Positions 45,019 through 57,479 of a DNA stretch of 64,000 nt are shown piece after piece. The translations under genes were made by a program, and so were the position numbers. The DNA lies in NCBI GenBank assembly GCA_963920665.1, contig OY987273.1:11410501-11474500 (forward strand). The letters run 5' to 3'. The notes beneath the pieces are model-generated. The model made no database searches. It was not told where the DNA came from and worked only from the letters and a program-made list of their open reading frames with translations. This DNA comes from Straminergon stramineum. Its lineage: Eukaryota; Streptophyta; Bryopsida; Hypnales; Calliergonaceae. How positions within the stretch are numbered: the first letter of the stretch is position 1; every line of letters begins with the position of its first letter.

Positions 45019-47870
45019 TGCTTGACTTTAGGGTATTAATTTTGATGAGGATAATGAACTACACTCTAGACATGCAAAATCATTAGTGTAATAGTAGAGG
45101 GGCAAACATACTGGTTAATTACAGGGTGATGGAATGAGCATACTTAGGCATGACTTCTATGTGATTTTGTATAGTCATGATCCAGTTGTCCTTTGCGCAC
45201 ATGACTTATAAATGACTTCTACCAGTTGCGTCTTGGTGACAGTCATTGTCTATGATTGGCCTCAGTGTACATTGACTTGGAGGAATTCTTGCTTGCGATG
45301 AATGCACTATAGATTCCAATTCTAAAGTCGAGTTTTTTAGTATGCGTAACTTAGTATAGAATTTACTAGTTCATGTACTAGCTCATGCATTCATTACTTT
45401 CAAGTACATTGAAGGTGCATGATAGTTTGACAAAACTGACTCTTAAGGGAACTCTACTCATGAAGAGGGAGGCCAAAAGGAAAGTATGTAGGTAGATAGA
45501 ACAAAAAATCAGAGAAAACCATGTGCAACAAAGACAAATAAGAACACCAAAAATGAGAAAGAGCATTTGTCCAATGAGGAAGGAGGTGCACGTCCTTCAG
45601 AGAAAAAGGGACAAGGATCTAAGGCCATGTCATAGCATTATATATGACGCTTCACTTCAGCTATACATATTGTGTAATCCTCTTCCTATAGTGGGAGGTA
45701 TTGTAGGCTAGCTTTGGTTGCTACTGTCAGTCTTCCAAAAAAGAGAAGCTCTTCCAAACTAGTTGTATTCAGAAAAGCCCATGACGTGTTTCTGTTTGCC
45801 AACCAATTAAGCATTACAAAATACAATTTCTTCCCTACAATGTTTTCCATTTCTCTGCAATAAGAAAACCACAGTCGTCATCATTTTCATTTCATATAAT
45901 ATTACTTCAATTTTGAGGGTGAAAAGTTTGGCAACTAGGCAATGAGGGACGGTTCATTATGAAGAAAGGGAAACAAAAAGAAAAACGGGGAGTACCTACA
46001 TAAATGTAGACAATAGCTAGAGAAGAGTGATGAATTGTAAAAAATAGACCATAAACCACTATGCTAGAACCCAAAAAATAGGGGAGAGAGAGTGCCCAGA
46101 ATTAGAAAAAAATGACAGGAATTCCACAACAACTACACTATTCAGGTGCACGATAAATGAAATGTTGGACAACAACATCTATGGGGCAACCACACAACGA
46201 AGGGGACAAGGGCGGCAATGAAGGGGGCTCCCTCAAGATATTACATGCCTGACAGGACCAATATGCAAGAGGACTGAAACATAGCAAAACCTAAAACCCC
46301 TAACCATATATTATGCATGATAAATAAACAAATTTCGTGAATTAGGAAAAGGATGACATCATAAACCCTAAACATGTAATCGCACTGCCAAGTACATTGC
46401 ACTAAACCCACAGTCATTTTTTATTACCTCTAACTTCTAGACAATTGCCGACAGTCACGTAGTAACTTAATAATGACTTCCAGGAGTTGCATTGAAGTCA
46501 CATTTTATGACTTAGAACATCCTTGCAACTAAAAGAAGTCCAACAGGGATTCCGTTCATTTCTGACACCCTAAATGGAGACCTAGGGCCGTTAATGAACT
46601 CTAATTAATGGCATAAAGTGGTACTTCTCATTTAATGATGAATACCTATCTATAGGTCTAATCAATACAATCTAATCTCCTTCGATCCTTGCTCTTTCAC
46701 TCATAGCTCTCAAGCCTGATCATAGCAAGATTGTGCAACTTGAGGTTGTCAATTCACAGATTAGTCCTCAATAATTAGTACAATTAGATATTAATGCTGA
46801 GCCGCCAAAATTACACTCCCTAATCATTGAACCCATGTTCCTCTTACAATAGCCTAAGGATATAAATACTAACTTGCTTGGCAGTTCCTTCCTGTGAGCT
46901 TGCGATGTAGACTAGCAACTCCTTCCTTTGAGCTTGTGATGTTGTGATACACTACGTGAGGACGAAGAGGGTGCGAACGGCTCATAGACGACTTTCACAT
47001 GCTCATGCAAATTGTGAGGCAGTCGTTCGTGATCCCCGCACTCCTTCACGCACCGAAGGCCACGAAGGCACATGAACGGTATACTAATCGTTTCTACTGT
47101 CGGGAATCAACGGCAACCGATGGAGAGTCCTCCACCTGAGGAGTCTACGTACGAATTGTGGAGAGATCAAAACATGGCAAAGGTTCGGGCAAGGATGCAG
47201 CCCCTTGTTGAAGCTAGACGTGAAATGTAAATACAGAACTCCCCCAATCATTCGGTTTGATCTTGAAGGCAACAACTATCACTTATTATAGATACTACAA
47301 TCGCCTTAGCTGCATAACAGGGACACTAGATATTGTGTAAGCAAGCAAAAGCAATGCATTCCTTTCCTCTCTGTACATGACGAGGACAATATACTCTATG
47401 TGTGCATGAGTGAAACCTCTTTGTTCTGTAGTGACATAGGCGGCTGTGTAGTAGGGTTTTTGTCAACAATCTTTAAATGCAGAGTGCCGCCTTTTAAGTT
47501 AGTTCCATGGTAGTTGTCCCACTCTCGTGAGGAAGTCAAATTCTGTTTGTGGTAACTCCTTCGCGACTAGTTTATAGTCATGTCCGAGTTGCGTACAAGT
47601 CGAAGTGCATTTAATGCACGTTGGCATTGGGAAATGGAGCGCCTATTTCCATGACAGTGCTATGTGGACCCTATTCCCACGATGGGTAGTGGAACCCTTG
47701 CGCTTATGACTCCCAACCCAAACCTCGGATGTTCTCTCTACTCTTGTGCATGGACTGACTGTCCCAATTTTCTTTTGTTGCGCATCCATGATATTTCGAT
47801 TTGTTGTCTAAGTATCCGCTCAGTCATTAAGGATCAATCCCCTCTCTGTCGGTTTTGCATTGCAGGGACA
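45019..47870. promoter_or_regulatory. Shared upstream region of the two element C genes
   Basis: About 2.8 kb without a convincing gene lies between the minus-strand transposase start (45018) and the plus-strand gene beginning about 47.9 kb. It holds two tight clusters of the element C motif (45150-45270 and 46440-46510) and a weaker one at 47540-47610. The arrangement mirrors element A, where palindromes fill the DNA between divergent genes. Confidence 0.5.
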
Positions 47871-49169
47871 ACCCTAACACGAAGAAGAAAGAAGCATTTG
47901 ACGTTGGGGAAGAGAAGGGAGAGTCACGGAAGCTGAAGCGGGGCCTTTGAGGACGTGAGAGGAGGACAGAGCATAGCGCAAGAGCAACAGGGAGGCATAT
48001 GTGCTTCTTGGACGACATGAGCAACCACAGTGATTCCTCCTCCGAGGCAATGGAATCCGATGTCAAGGCCATCATGAAAGGTATGATGAATCTCGCAATA
48101 GCTTGTTTGCATATGCAACAGCAAGCCACCTTGGAGGCAATGGCGGCAAGTAATTGGGCGTCACGCTTTTATGAATTGAAATTAGGGTTTAAGGGATTGG
48201 CAACTTAGATCGCTTTGCTATAGTTGAATTTTGATTCACTCATGCCTAAGTTCTGCCCACCCATGGCCAGCAAGCATAGCGAGAGAGCAGACATTTTTAC
48301 CATTAAACAACAACTGAAGCTCACTATCATTGTTTTCTGGCTATTGTAGCGAATGAAGTTGTGGACTCCAGCGATGAAGACATATCTTTGGAGGAGGAGG
48401 AACCCTTTCCTGAGCCCTTGCCGAAGCGACGACGAGGGATAGGAATTTTGAGGAAATCTTCGAAGAAAATTGCAGCCTTTGTCCAGCCGTTCTTGGAGCA
48501 AGACTGGATTCTAGAGCTTATGGATTGCAGACTTTGCAGTGGGTGCTGGAACATTACATGCCTTCCCAAGCTCCACCTACACCACTTCCATGGTCTCAAA
48601 GACCACCCCTACCTTATCAACTTGCATGGTTGGGTCCTCCAAGCTCAAATACATATTCAAAGGTAGTTGGGGTGAAGTGGCAAAAGCACCATGCGATGGA
48701 GGTGGTCACCGTGAAGCTTTCTCATCTAGAAGTACTCGACAATGGAGACATTGACCAGTCCGGGGAGGGGAAGAATGCATGGGACGAGGCCTTGCGAAAC
48801 CTAGTTCCTAAAATCGTGGACCTAAGTATTGTGGAGTGGTCGAAGCAAAAGCCCGAAGCTATCCAGAAGCTTAGAGATGCACTTGATAGTGAGTTCGAGT
48901 ACTTGGGGACTGCATTTAGCATGATTGGACTTCACACAGCCATCACCAAGTATATGAAGTCCGAGAGGTCACGACTGAAAGCTCTATGGTTGAAAGGGAA
49001 TACATCATGCCCAATCCTCATAACTGATGAGTAGTGGAAGTTGATGAAGGCTTACTGGAAGACACGTGCTCATCAACACAAAGTTGAGATGATGTCTACT
49101 GCTCGCCAATGTGTTGTAAACTATTCCAATGCAGGGAGGAGAGGAAAAGCAAGCAAGGAAGTACATATG
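47870..49169 (+). pseudogene. Element C second gene, 5' exons (TNPA-like?)
   Basis: Coding pieces are at 47.88-48.21 kb (DSSSEAMESDVKAIMKGMMN, NLAIACLHMQQQATLEAM) and 48352-49169, the latter after a TTGTAG acceptor. The second piece has an acidic and basic start (SSDEDISLEEEEPFPEPLPK, then RRR), a frame change near 48505, then MEVVTVKLSHLEVLDNGDID, KYMKSERSRLKALWLKG and, after a TAG at 49032, WKLMKAYWKTRAHQHKVEMM and NYSNAGRRGKASKE. The W..M..YW......K...R ... GR+S-like pattern recalls plant Ptta/EnSpm 'Transposase_24' proteins. That is a weak match. The exon ends ATATG before GTAAGC. Confidence 0.5.
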
Positions 49170-50052
49170 GTAAGCCCTTTCAAGCCTTCTCACATTGGGT
49201 AATTTGCCTATTGTAATCAAAGATGAAGAGACCTCCCTACCTTGGTAAAAGGGCATAATCTGTCTTGGCATGGTAAGTGTTAAGTTCGTGTGTGGCTTGT
49301 GGAAATAGATAGAAAGGAGGTCCAGTAGCCCGGTGAACATCGAAATCGCGGAGGGCCTATACACGAGTCCAATGGAGGGAGATGCAGGGATAGTGAGTTA
49401 CTAATTCATGCAACAATTTTCGTGTTAGTTATTTGGAATTGTGCAATTGAAAGTATCCAATTATATTGCAAGGGAAGACTTCTTTAGCCTTGTTACTTGT
49501 TTTTGACAATGCTAATATAGTTGAAGTGATGCATCTAGTGAATTTAGTCATTCTCATTGTAGGTGAGGTTGTCATTTGTAACAATAGGCATTAGGTACAA
49601 CCTACCATATCAAAATTGTTTCTTTCAAATACTTAGCAAGGACTATTAGCAAAGTCTCAAGGGAGTAATACCACAGTCATGATTGACTCATTATTGAGTT
49701 GTAATTCAATTGTGATTTAGTCGTGACTTAGTGTTTTACTAATTGCAGTTGTGATTTAGTCGTCACTTAGTTTTTTACCAGTTCTGAAGTAGTAGTGAGG
49801 AAGTCGTGGATGACTGCTATGGATGTTTGAGTCATTGGCAGAGACTCCCATGTGGAGTAGGAGTGTAAGAAGGCTCCATGTGAATGTAACGCTCGTCTTC
49901 TGTCCATGTGTCATGGATGATAGAGTGCAGGGACAGGTAAATTCGTAAATGTGTCCACCATGGCAAGGTGGAAGCAGGATATGGATATGAAATTCGACCA
50001 ATTTGTGGAGATAGCATCATAGCAATCCTCCGCAATTGAGGAGCTCCAAGAC
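49170..50052. other. Intron-like gap with element C motifs
   Basis: AT-rich sequence between exons. At 49670-49830 are several copies of TAGTCGTGACTTAG / GTGATTTAGTCGTCACTTAG and GAAGTCGTGGATGAC. Confidence 0.5.
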
Positions 50053-51645
50053 ATGTTCCAAGACTTCATGAGCCGATCGAAGGCTTCGGAAGACTATAGC
50101 CCATCCGTGTCGAAGTCAGTCCTCCAGAATTGGGAGTCCGGAGAACAGAGAGGGGAGGGAAGAAAACATGCCCGTCTACAACTTGCTAGTGCGGCTAAGA
50201 TAATTTTGTCATCAGAGGAAGAGCTTCCATTGAAGGAACCTCCACCCCCTCAAAGGAATAAGGCACCAAGGAAGGGACGAGATCCCGCGGACACTAGAAG
50301 ATTAGGGTTTAGGGTGTACAAAACCGTAAAGGCTAAAATTGAAACCGTCCCCTCTATTCCATCACCTATTTTGGTGCCTGTTGTAGATGTCGTGACAAGT
50401 GCAGTAGTTCCTACTGAAGTAGACTCACTTGTCGACAATAACAAGTTCTATTGCAGTGGAGACAATGTTGAAGTGGAGGATGCAATGGGTCAGGACTTGG
50501 AAGAGAACAATGAAGAATCCTCTCCTTCCCTTGAACAGGCAAGTGCAGCGGAAGAATGCGCAGCTGTTGCATCTTCGAGGGGTGGTGTACAAGGAGAGGC
50601 CAAGGAGGGTTCACCTGAAGTAGTTGTGGTAGCAAAGGTCATGAGGTAGGTGGGTCTGTGTAATGAGGCCGTGGATTCTGACCTTGTCATCGCAAATATC
50701 CCATAGCCGAAGTCCAAGGTGGTCGATGCTAGCCCTGCCATCACCGAAATCCCTCAACCAAAGTTTAAGGCACTCAATGTTGCCCCCGCCATTGCAGAAA
50801 TTCCTTAAGTGAAGTCAAAGGCGGTTGATGCTACCTCAATTGACATAGAAGGCCTTTCGAAGAGAGCGAATGCAGTTGATGTTCCCCCCGATGAAGCGAG
50901 TACTCCTCCCCGGAAGACGAAGAAAACTGCTAAGTCACCCTTAAAGGTACATGCTACCTTTGGGGGTCCTGAGAACATGTTGACAAAAGGGCGGCCTAGC
51001 ATGATTGATTTTGATGGGGTTGCAAAGAGTATTCGGGGCCGGTCTAAATTACTAGTCTTTAACGTCCAAGGGACCTTGCTCGATTGTAGTTTGCTTGAAG
51101 AAGCAAATCCAAACAGTAAAATTAGACCGACAACGAAAACGGCATTGAGGAGAGTCGTGTTGAGGCCTTAGGTGAAGCCATTTCTTTCTCGATGTTTTGT
51201 GCACTTTGTTGTGGCGTTCTAGGGTAGCAAGAGTAAGTCTTTCATGGGAGACATAATGCCCACCATCATGGTAGGCCCATTGAAGGGTCCGAACTCAATT
51301 CCCTTATTTGCTTGGTTTGGAAAATAGTGTGAGTTCTAGGATGTTGGGGACAGAGTTCCTACATCATGGGGCAAGAATTTAGCCAAAGTGTACGCAAGGT
51401 GGCCGCAGTTTAGCGCAAAGAACACTGTCATCATATACAGTAAATTTTGTAGGGTCGCTTGCAATCCCTTAGAAAACACAATTGTGAATTCTTCATTCTA
51501 TGTTAGTGAACTCTCCGCATTGTCCGACGATAAGGAATACTTGAATTATTACTTGTGGCCCCTACTGGAGACTCTCTCAAAATGCTTGGACTTGGCTACT
51601 TTTCGCTTGAAGTACCCGTCACTAGTGCACAAATCGATGGGTTAA
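50053..51645 (+). pseudogene. Element C second gene, exon with third FCP1-like domain
   Basis: A single frame is broken by TAG at 50647, 50704, 51169, 51220, 51325 and 51337 and TAA at 50806, and ends in TAA at 51643. A charged low-complexity half contains a threefold repeat: ANIP-stop-PKSKVVDA, TEIPQPKFKALN, AEIP-stop-VKSKAVDA. The HAD part reads GRSKLLVFNVQGTLLDC (motif I as NVQG, both Asp lost), CFVHFVVAF-stop-GSKSKSF (stop in place of the conserved Trp), and NTVIIYSKFCRVACNPLENT (motif IV without DD). It is homologous in layout to the A and B domains but cannot be a phosphatase. Confidence 0.6.
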
Positions 51646-52189
51646 ATGCATACTAAATGCAAGCACGGGTCAACATATGAGTTTCTTGATGTTGTAGAAG
51701 GTGAGGAGATCAGCGACCTACATGGTTGTGCTTAAGAATGTCCCCTCATCTTCACTTCAACAACATGTCTAATTGAGTGTGCATGTCTTTGCAGGAGAAG
51801 CAACAACCTTAGGAAACAAGGTCAAAGGTAGTAACGAGAACAGAGAAGAAGCCCAATGCATGGTCTGAAAAGGTGCCTTCTCCAACCCTTTTGTGTAGGC
51901 TTAAATGTACTTCAAGTTTGTAGTGAGAGTTTTTTGATGTTCATGGAAGGGCAAGATGAAGTAGGAACTCATCGTAGAGACGAAGACACATCAGTCCCCT
52001 AAATGTAATGTTTGAGTCATGAGGAAGTAGCGTAGGGGTGGACTTATAGTATTGTGTGCACAAAAGTCATAGGGAAGTCACGTGAATGTGGCGATGTAGT
52101 TATTTGTGCTCTACATTTGCATTCTCGAATTCATCCATGCTACGATACATAATAATTGTCTAACATTGTGCTTTGTATAGTTTCAGGTA

Positions 52190-52448
52190 GGTAAAGAAGT
52201 CTTCTTTTTCAACCCTCGATCTACGCGTCAGAAAGTAGCAAAGGGGAACGTGAGTGGACTACCTAGTGAGCATAAGTTCCACTTCAAGGACATTCTCGAG
52301 CCTTGGGTGAAGGTCGACATCTCTCAAATTTTTCAGTCTGATGTGGCCCTTATGTTCCCTGCGACTGACCCCAACATGCAGAAAATTGAAGATGCCAAGG
52401 GGAGCTCAGAGCTTTGGCATGCGAAATATATAAAGTGCTCGACTTGAA
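52190..52448 (+). pseudogene. Element C second gene, possible last exon
   Basis: After a TTTCAG acceptor-like site (52179-52185) a frame reads KEVFFFNPRSTRQKVAKGNV, then LPSEHKFHFKDILEPWVKVD and DVALMFPATDPNMQKIEDAK, ending at TGA 52446. Not recognised. The position and codon use suggest the 3' end of the preceding gene. Confidence 0.35.
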
Positions 52449-52844
52449 GTGCCCTTTGTGCTCCCAACAGATTTGCATGGTTTGGGGAGTAGTTTAAGAA
52501 ATGGAGCATGTAGAACTTCAGAACATGTGGTTGTAAGTGATGAAAGCCATAGTTTTTTTTTGGTGGCAATGCAGAACTCTCATTTGGAAATCAATTCCAT
52601 GGTTGTTCGGCCAAACAACTCGACAACACAACGAACACGACGTCCAACACGTCTAGTAGATCCCCTTGTCCGTCTAATAAAGTCAACTTTAAGGTTGACT
52701 TTCAAATAAAACACTTTCTATTTCCAATCTTGACATATTTGAGTTTCATTTTATTGAAGTGTCTCAATTTAATAATCACTTATTCCATTCTTAATTATGG
52801 ATCATAAATAAAATGAGATTTCAAATTATCTCTGCTGTTAGGAT
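52449..52844. other. 3' flank of element C, no gene
   Basis: Contains ACTTTAAGGTTGACTTTCAAATA (a small hairpin near 52685) and TGTCTCAATTTAATAATCAC (52769), which resembles the inner part of the element A right end. It could be the right end of element C, but no matching left end was found. Confidence 0.35.
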
Positions 52845-53365
52845 AAGGCTTTATTCGTCAAAATTGTCATGTATACACGACACTCATCTTGTACGACACG
52901 CGACATCAGACAAACAACTCGACACCCAACCCCAAAATGTGTTCGACAGAACAACTATGATCAATTCTGTACATAGTAATGGATTTCATGATCCCATTGT
53001 GCAAGAGGCCATGGCCAAGGTTTGTCTAATATGCAACGTCAATGTGTAGTAGGGGTCATTGTATAGTAAGGTCAGTTCTATTCAGGGCATGATGTTGCTC
53101 CTCTAACATTTTGGATGTCAATGATCATGTCTCCCCGCGTGTCCTCTAAACCCTTTAGGCACTTTCGACTATCTTTCTTTCCGACACTAAGCGCAACTAT
53201 AGCTTGTTGTATTCCACAACTAAACCAAAACAAATACCTTACTTTAAGACGACTGAAAAATGACTTCAGCATAAATGATAGTCTCTACGATCCGGTCTGT
53301 GTACTTGAAACAAATTGGAAAATGACAAAAGGCAAAGAAACCCCCTAGAGTTGGCCGGCGGGGAG

Positions 53366-55300
53366 TGTATGGGACACCTACCTAATTGCCTTTCAAGCAA
53401 TGGACTCCTAAATGCTTTTTTATCAATTTTTTAACATTAAACTACTCTAAGTGAAATGAGGGCAGCACCCTTACACCATCCTAATATGCACCCTAAAATC
53501 CTCCAATGACCCTAGTACCTACTTTGGGAGGTTAGGGCAACCGACTAGGCCTACTTTTGCCTAAAATTAGCCCTTGGGGCACCAAATGGGTCAATTTGGT
53601 GTCCTAAAATTAAATTCCAGCACACCACAACCACCCCAATTCCTAACTAATTTCCTAAATTGATGCCAAATACTTCCCTAATTCCATAGATCCCATCTCT
53701 AACATATTCACACATTCCTTTTAGGCCACTTAGTTTTTTCCTTCAATTTCCTAATCCATATCCTAACCCTAATTTTACCCCCAACTTGGGCAACGCTTTT
53801 GCACTTGCCCTAAAACTCTAAAAAATCCTCATAGACCCTCTACACATTCACACCCCACAAGAACATTGCATGCAAAGTCATTGAACTATTGCTTCAAGAT
53901 TGATAAGAAAAGATTGTATAGTAATTAACATTATATTTAGATTCAACTGAATCACAACGAAAAAAAAAAGATGAAATACCCCAAATAAACTACCACTAGA
54001 TGGGCAGCAAACCTTGTCCCACTAAAATAATTGCCTCGGCTTTGTCCCTACTCCAAATTGGGCGAGACTTGCCTCGTTGGAAAGCTGACTTCTCCATATT
54101 TTCTCTCATCAAAATTCACATTGATCCACTTCGCCGAACTCCCACAGTCGCTCACCAAAGTTGTCGATCTTCCGTGGTAGAGGCAACTTGACCTCCTCGT
54201 ACTAAATCGGCCACTCTATCGTCGTCCTTCCTTGGAATCGGTCGAGACTTGTCTTTTTGGAAAGATAAATTTTCCTTCTCCATCCTCCCAAAAATTCAGC
54301 CCATTCCGCTCTTTCAATCTCCCACAATCAATCACCAAAGTTGGCAGTTCCCTCCCATTTCAACAAAATCCTAATTCTCTCCACTCCAATTTCCATCTAA
54401 CCTCACTCCCCTCATTCCTTCACTATTTTTTCTCAAAAAAATAGTGGCCTAATCAACAAATTGTCCTACTTTAGTTCCCTCATCTTAGTTTCTAGCTTTT
54501 CATGCTTTCAAAACGCCTCGCATCACCAAGAATGCTCTCCAACATACATGCATACAAAGTTGGAAAAATTTGAGAGAGAGTTGAGAGAGAGAGAGAGAGA
54601 GGGCTCCAAACCCTAATTTTGCCTATATCCAACTTCTAATGGATTAATTTTATCTATTTACTTTCATCCTACACTAATTCACAGTTAATCTGCTAATTTG
54701 GTGCAAAATGCTCCAAATTAGTGCAAATCGCGCTAGGTTACTATAAATCCGCTAATTTAGTGTAAATTGCGCTATTTCAATGTTCCACCCCCTAAATTAC
54801 TGTAAAACCCTTTAACTTACTGTAAAATCCTATTTTAGTGTTTTTAGCACTATTTTAGAGTTTTACTCACTACACTAGTGTTTTAGTTTAATTCACTTCT
54901 TTTGTGTTTTTTCTTATTTATTATTTTTGTGGTTTTTAATTTACTTTTAGTTTCATTTCCTACTTTTAGTCTTTTGTTTTCATTTTCATTTTTCATTTTC
55001 TGTTTTCAATTTCTCATCATTTTACCGTTAGCCTAATTGGGTTACTCTACCAAATCTTGCTTAACCTCTTTTTAGCTTTAACTCCCCATTTTTTCTCTAG
55101 AATTTCCCCTAATTTCCTCCTAATTGCATTTTCTAGCATCTTACCTTAACCTCATGAAGTTTCCATTGCTATTTAGTGGAAAACTCCCTAATTGATGGTT
55201 ATGGCTAAATCCAGAGTACTAACACTTCTAGATTTATAAATTCATGCCTAATGTTTATATTTTTGGATTTTTAAATAGTGAACCAATATAATGGTTCACA
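53366..55300 (-). mobile_element. LTR-type repeat LR1, copy 2 (1.9 kb, inverted)
   Basis: Inverted copy of 5384-7091. Plus-strand ends are TGTATGGGACACC (left) and AATGGTTCACA (right). Similarity continues left of the tip into GCAAAGAAACCCCCTAGAGT-TGGCCGGCGGGGAG. It is longer than copy 1 because of extra CT-rich sequence at 53.9-54.5 kb and a GA microsatellite at 54575-54600. No coding potential. Confidence 0.65.
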
Positions 55301-55461
55301 AGTGTCGACCATTTGCGGGGCATTCGTGAGAATGCAATGGATCTAGAATCTCAAAGCTCGTAGGCGAATGCCATCCATTGGGCTTACACGGTCACTCATT
55401 GTAAACCTAGCCCTAACACCGTTTGTATGTGTGGGGAAATATGTCCCATCCAATATAGCTA

Positions 55462-57000
55462 CTAAAACAGGTCATGTGGGTAAGCCTCCTTCATCCTATA
55501 TTGTGGTATGGAATGGTTAACTCTCTCTGGTGGAATGCCTTTGCGGTACTTGTAGGACCATGTAAAGGTATCTCGGGGTTCCATTCCTAACCCCGTGTAC
55601 TTGGCTACCTCTACCGGTGCCAATTTTGCCCCCATTCTAATGGGATGGGGCTTCATACCCTCTAATGCCACATTTCCATGGTGGCAATTATCTACCGGGA
55701 CAATGGCTAGTTTTTGGGGCCTATGGCACAATATTTTTGGCACCATGGGATAATTGGAAAGGTCACTTCCCTCCACCACATTCGTGAAGGCTTTCCAGAC
55801 ATGAAGGAGTGGTGGGAGAATATCTTCTTCATCCATAAAAACCTTAATATTGTGGGATAGTGTACCATCTATCTCGAGGTTGCACTTAGCCTCGTATTCT
55901 ACTACATCTAACCATGTCATGGAACCGGAATATGTATCCGGTGGCTCATCCACTACACTTGTGGTAGTGAAATTGACGACTTGGGCCCTAGGAGTCTCGT
56001 GGTCTTTGGGGTGTTCCTGAAGCCATGCAGCAAATTCCTCATCATCTTTCCAATCATAAAGACCGGGGCCTAAATTTTTTATAGGCCCTAAGCCAATGGG
56101 GGCTTTCTCCATGGTCAAAATGGGATGCAACACCCCTACATTCTCTATACTAGACTTCCTCGTGGTCTGGGTTTTTTTCCCGACCGATGAATTGGTGAGA
56201 GTGTTCTGGGAGCCAATGATTACCTCAGTTCGGTTGTCCAGTGGACCAAATGCTAATGATGATTTGCTAATAGACCAATGCTCGGAGGCATTGGCCCTTC
56301 TCAACCAATCACGGCCCAAAAGAAGAGGGTAGGTGGTCTTGTTAGTCATCAACTTCAACACATGAAATGTCAAGGTATAGATTTCTCCCCTAGCCTCCAC
56401 TTGACAATTCACAATTTGACCAAGGGGGGTGACGGGGCGTTGATCGGCCACATTCACCACATATGGTGATAGACCCGTGACCTTTAATCCTAACTTCTCC
56501 ATTGTGGAAAGTGGCATAATGTTTATGCCACTACCACCATCTATCAAGGTCTTGGGGATGACTTTGTCTAAAATAGACACATCAATTTCTAGTGCCCTAT
56601 CATCCATCAAGGCACTAGAATAGATCCTAGCAGTCATCATAGTTTTCCAAGATTTTCAGGGTATTGTGGCTCCCTCCTTGAATTCTTTTCTCAAAGAAGG
56701 GGTCACTTGGATAAGTTGGGCTATAGAAATGTTAGCCCAGAGGGCACAAAGGTCTGCCCATAGGTCATATTCCTCCACCAAATTGCACACCTAGAAAGAA
56801 GAATTTTTTGGCTACACATTATGTCAATTGCCAATGTCCATATCCTCTACAAATCGGTAGAGGTCATCTTCCGCACCTATTTCAAAAAGTTGGACATGAC
56901 AACTTATTGTCTTGTCCATCGGGTGAGAACTGGTTACACTACCAAGAAGAATGTCCACCTTTAGTGGCTTCTAGTAATGTGGTACCCAATAAAGGTCATA
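55462..57000 (-). pseudogene. Ty3-type gag end and aspartic protease, truncated
   Basis: The frame 56640-55462 is open for 392 codons. It contains IPKTLIDGGSGINIMPLSTM, the retropepsin active site in the D-G-G-S form common in plant Ty3 elements, then YPLLLGRDWLRRANA, the flap/C-terminal LLGRDWL block. It ends DTFTWSYKYRKGIPPERVNH, the junction usually seen just before reverse transcriptase, which is missing. Upstream on the minus strand (about 56900-56800) is a broken CCHC knuckle, CRGYGHWQLT-stop-C, with Tyr where the second Cys belongs. It is a 5' fragment of a pol gene without RT, RNase H or integrase. Confidence 0.75.
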
Positions 57001-57034
57001 TTTGTTATATTGAGACCTTTTGTAGTCTCATTTT

Positions 57035-57053
57035 TATCCTCAACTCGAGGATA
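57035..57053. promoter_or_regulatory. 19-bp palindrome outside element A
   Basis: TATCCTCAACTCGAGGATA, matching the element A consensus with one change from the dyad. It lies about 190 bases inside the right edge of the A2 interval. Confidence 0.8.
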
Positions 57054-57479
57054 AACTATTTTATCTCTTTACTATAATTTTTTAATAAATAGGTAACAAC
57101 ACCAACTTTTAGAATTTCATTATAGGATCACTATTTGAGCATTATTTATTTTTGGTTTCAATTACTATTTTTTAGATGAATTTTCCAATAACTAGCATTC
57201 TGTCTCAAAATTTGCTAAAAGTCTCAATATCATAAATATGGCCTCAATAGCCAATGACAAGACTTATTAGTAGGCAACCACTATAGAGCACAAACTCCCT
57301 CGTCATCCACACTACTTGTACGCGCTAGCAATGACGATCATAGTATGTGGAAGTTGTAGGTTTATTTTCGACAGCATTCTCAGAATGCACTTGTAGCGGC
57401 GCTCGCGACGAGGCTAACTAAACCACCTGCGAAGTCACCGACAGCAACAATGTTGGCAAAGGCAACCTGCTCCGGACCT

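Larger units (their letters stand above)
40660..52110. promoter_or_regulatory. Element C motif family (GACTTC/GAAGTC half-sites)
   Basis: GACTTC, GAAGTCA and AGTCATGA words cluster in the non-coding parts: 40660-40770, 41950-42060, 43080-43340, 45150-45270, 46440-46510, 47540-47610, 49670-49830 and 52010-52110. The most complete units are inverted half-sites around an AGTTG core, such as ATGACTTCCAGGAGTTGC-ATTGAAGTCA near 46480 and GACTTCTTGGAGTTGACTGG-AAGTCAT near 42030. They are looser than the element A palindromes but are absent from A and B. Confidence 0.6.
52845..57245. mobile_element. Short element with element-A-like ends (A2)
   Basis: The left edge AAGGCTTTATTCGTCAAAAT (52845) resembles the element A tip AAGGCCTTATTCGTTAAATT. 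The right edge GTCTCAAAATTTGCTAAAAG followed by TCTCAATATCATAAATATGG-CCT (57202-57244) resembles the element A right end in order and spacing. One 19-bp palindrome of the element A type lies inside at 57035. The interior is filled by the LR1 repeat and a Ty3 relic, presumably later insertions. No element A genes remain. Confidence 0.45.
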
